Shown: piece after piece, positions 6,134 through 7,129 of the stretch
Position numbering within the stretch: position 1 is the stretch's first letter
Layout: each line of letters opens with the position of its first letter
DNA from: Pseudomonadota bacterium
Lineage (GTDB): Bacteria; Pseudomonadota; Alphaproteobacteria; Rhizobiales; Methylopilaceae
Length of the DNA: 7,129 bases
Direction of reading: 5' to 3'
Assembly: GCA_023389135.1 (NCBI GenBank)
Contig: JAEWEX010000104.1
Span: 1-7,129, forward strand
Position numbers and translations under genes: made by a program
The notes under the pieces: generated by a model
The model's input: the letters and a program-made list of their open reading frames with translations, nothing else
Database searches by the model: none
Told to the model about the DNA's origin: nothing

Positions 6134-6607
6134 ATGAGTGCGCCTGGCCGCCAGTTGCTGACGTCGATCCGTCGGATCATCCACGCCGTTGACAGCCATT
6201 CCAAGCGGTTGGAACGCGCGGTGGGCCTGACGGTTCCACAGCTCGTCGTGCTGGAGGCGGTGCGCGACCTGGGAGAGGTGACCTCGAGCCGCGTATCCAC
6301 CGCGGTGAGCCTGTCGCCGGCCACCGTGACGCCGATCCTGGACAAGCTGGAGGCGCGCGGCCTCGTGGAGCGCTACCGGTCGACGGTGGACCGTCGCGTG
6401 GTGCATGCCCGCCTGACCGAGGCCGGCGAGCGGGCGCTGGCCGCAGCACCGTTCCTGGATGCGGGCTTCACCGCACGCATCGAGGCGCTGCCAGCCGCCG
6501 AGCAGGCGGCGCTGGTGAAGGCGCTCGACACCATCGTCGGCCTGATGGACGAGCGGATCCGCCCGCCGGAGCCGGGCCCGGTCAGCGCGGCGTCAGCGTC
6601 CGCCTGA
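6134..6607 (+). CDS. MarR-family transcriptional regulator
   Basis: Winged helix-turn-helix DNA-binding protein of 157 residues, expected to act as a dimer. An N-terminal dimerisation helix (about 5-28) is followed by the DNA-binding domain (about 31-103): [12 protein letters not shown], the recognition helix around [18 protein letters not shown] (61-78), and a wing with the family's D-x-R (Asp86, Arg88) before ARLTEAG (92-98). C-terminal helices (about 118-141) complete the dimer interface, and the last 15 residues are a Pro/Ala/Ser tail. It is divergent from asnO across a gap with a 24-base palindrome, so local repression of the NAGGN operon and of itself is the likely role. As I recall, a MarR gene also neighbours the NAGGN genes in Pseudomonas. 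The ligand is unknown. The start at ATG 6134 is chosen by its GAGGAG. Its end overlaps the end of glpK. Confidence 0.92.
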   Translation: MSAPGRQLLTSIRRIIHAVDSHSKRLERAVGLTVPQLVVLEAVRDLGEVTSSRVSTAVSLSPATVTPILDKLEARGLVERYRSTVDRRVVHARLTEAGERALAAAPFLDAGFTARIEALPAAEQAALVKALDTIVGLMDERIRPPEPGPVSAASASA

Positions 6608-7129
6608 CTGCGTCCGCCCAGCCGGACCGCTTGTTGGCGCGGGTCTCCTCGTCCATGGCGGGCGCGAAACGGCGGTCGAGCCGCCAGCCGCGCGAGAAGG
6701 CGTCCGGCGGCGGGCAAACGCCGGCCGAAAGGCCCGCCAGATAGGCCGCGCCCAGCGCGGTGGTCTCCAGAACCTTGGGCCGGTCCACCGGCAGGCCCAG
6801 GATGTCGGCCAGGAACTGCAGCGTCCAGTCGCTGGCGACCATGCCGCCGTCGACGCGCAGCACCGCACCCTCGCCGGCGTCGCCCGGCCAGTCGCGACGC
6901 ATGGCATCCAGCAGATCGTGGGTCTGGTAGCCCACGCTCTCCAGCGCGGCCCGGGCGATCTCGGCCCTGGTGGTGCCGCGCGTAAGGCCGTACAGCGCGC
7001 CGCGCGCGTCGGGATCCCACCACGGCGCGCCGAGCCCGACGAAGGCCGGCACCAGATAGACCGGCTGCGCGGGATCGGCGGCCTCGGCGAGCCCTTGCGT
7101 CTCCGCGGCCTGGCCGATGATGCCGAGCC
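6582..7129 (-). CDS. glpK: Glycerol kinase (C-terminal part, 5' end outside the window)
   Basis: Cytoplasmic FGGY-family sugar kinase that phosphorylates glycerol to sn-glycerol 3-phosphate. The last 181 residues are visible, and the frame stays open to the right edge. The segments [50 protein letters not shown] and [14 protein letters not shown] follow the C-terminal ATPase-fold domain of glycerol kinase closely. GLGAP..WDP and the GLTRG that follows distinguish it from xylulokinase and other FGGY members. ALESVGYQT and the DGGM..DW loop belong to the nucleotide-binding half. The protein ends normally with a short basic tail. Its final 26 bases lie within the end of the convergent MarR gene. 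No link to NAGGN synthesis is evident; the gene probably belongs to a glycerol catabolic set beyond the window. Confidence 0.95.
   Translation of the reverse strand, partial: LGIIGQAAETQGLAEAADPAQPVYLVPAFVGLGAPWWDPDARGALYGLTRGTTRAEIARAALESVGYQTHDLLDAMRRDWPGDAGEGAVLRVDGGMVASDWTLQFLADILGLPVDRPKVLETTALGAAYLAGLSAGVCPPPDAFSRGWRLDRRFAPAMDEETRANKRSGWADAVRRTLTPR

Noticed and set aside
2338..6192. Open frame of 1284 codons on the plus strand across ngg and asnO
   Set aside because: It is antisense to two strongly supported enzymes, is rich in Gly/Ala/Arg/His/Val low-complexity sequence and shows no domain. Long antisense frames are expected where third positions are nearly all G or C.
1..7129. CRISPR array, tRNA/rRNA genes, transposase or phage genes
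   Set aside because: No spaced direct repeats, cloverleaf-like sequences or mobile-element proteins were seen; apart from the REP-like pair the window is ordinary coding DNA.

Overview
The window looks like chromosomal or megaplasmid DNA from a GC-rich proteobacterium, most likely an alphaproteobacterium of the Rhizobiales/Rhodospirillales type. The reasons are the very high G+C at third codon positions, the protein families present, and a CTCCCCGC..GCGGGGAG palindromic repeat of a kind common between genes in such genomes. Most genes abut or overlap, and only two intergenic gaps exceed 90 bases. Both carry striking palindromes.

Left end (1-1067, + strand): the C-terminal part of an ABC permease of the YnjC type, followed with an ATGA overlap by a complete YnjD-type ATPase. 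This is the end of an import operon whose substrate cannot be read from the sequence. It converges on the next gene with a 2-base gap.

Centre (1070-6033, - strand): a complete gene set for the osmoprotectant dipeptide N-acetylglutaminylglutamine amide (NAGGN), transcribed in the order asnO, ngg, M42 peptidase. Ngg fuses a GNAT acetyltransferase to an ATP-grasp ligase and should make N-acetyl-Gln-Gln. AsnO is an asparagine-synthetase-like glutamine amidotransferase that should amidate the C-terminus. The M42 metallopeptidase is the family regularly tied to this system, and turnover of the dipeptide is a reasonable but unproven role. asnO and ngg are 45 bases apart. The peptidase gene is separated from ngg by 170 bases holding two copies of a REP-like hairpin in inverted orientation (REPIN-like).

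Right side (6034-6607, + strand): a MarR-family regulator transcribed divergently from asnO. The 100-base gap between them holds a 24-base palindrome with perfect 11-base arms. A perfect TTGACA -35 hexamer for asnO lies across its centre. The simplest reading is that the MarR protein represses the osmolyte operon, and probably itself, by binding there.

Right end (6582-7129, - strand): the C-terminal 181 residues of glycerol kinase. Its last codons overlap the end of the MarR gene tail to tail by 26 bases.

The NAGGN pathway itself is a described system. The less ordinary points are the operator/promoter architecture, the REPIN-like insert before the peptidase gene, and an unusual Cys in the glutaminase pocket motif of AsnO.
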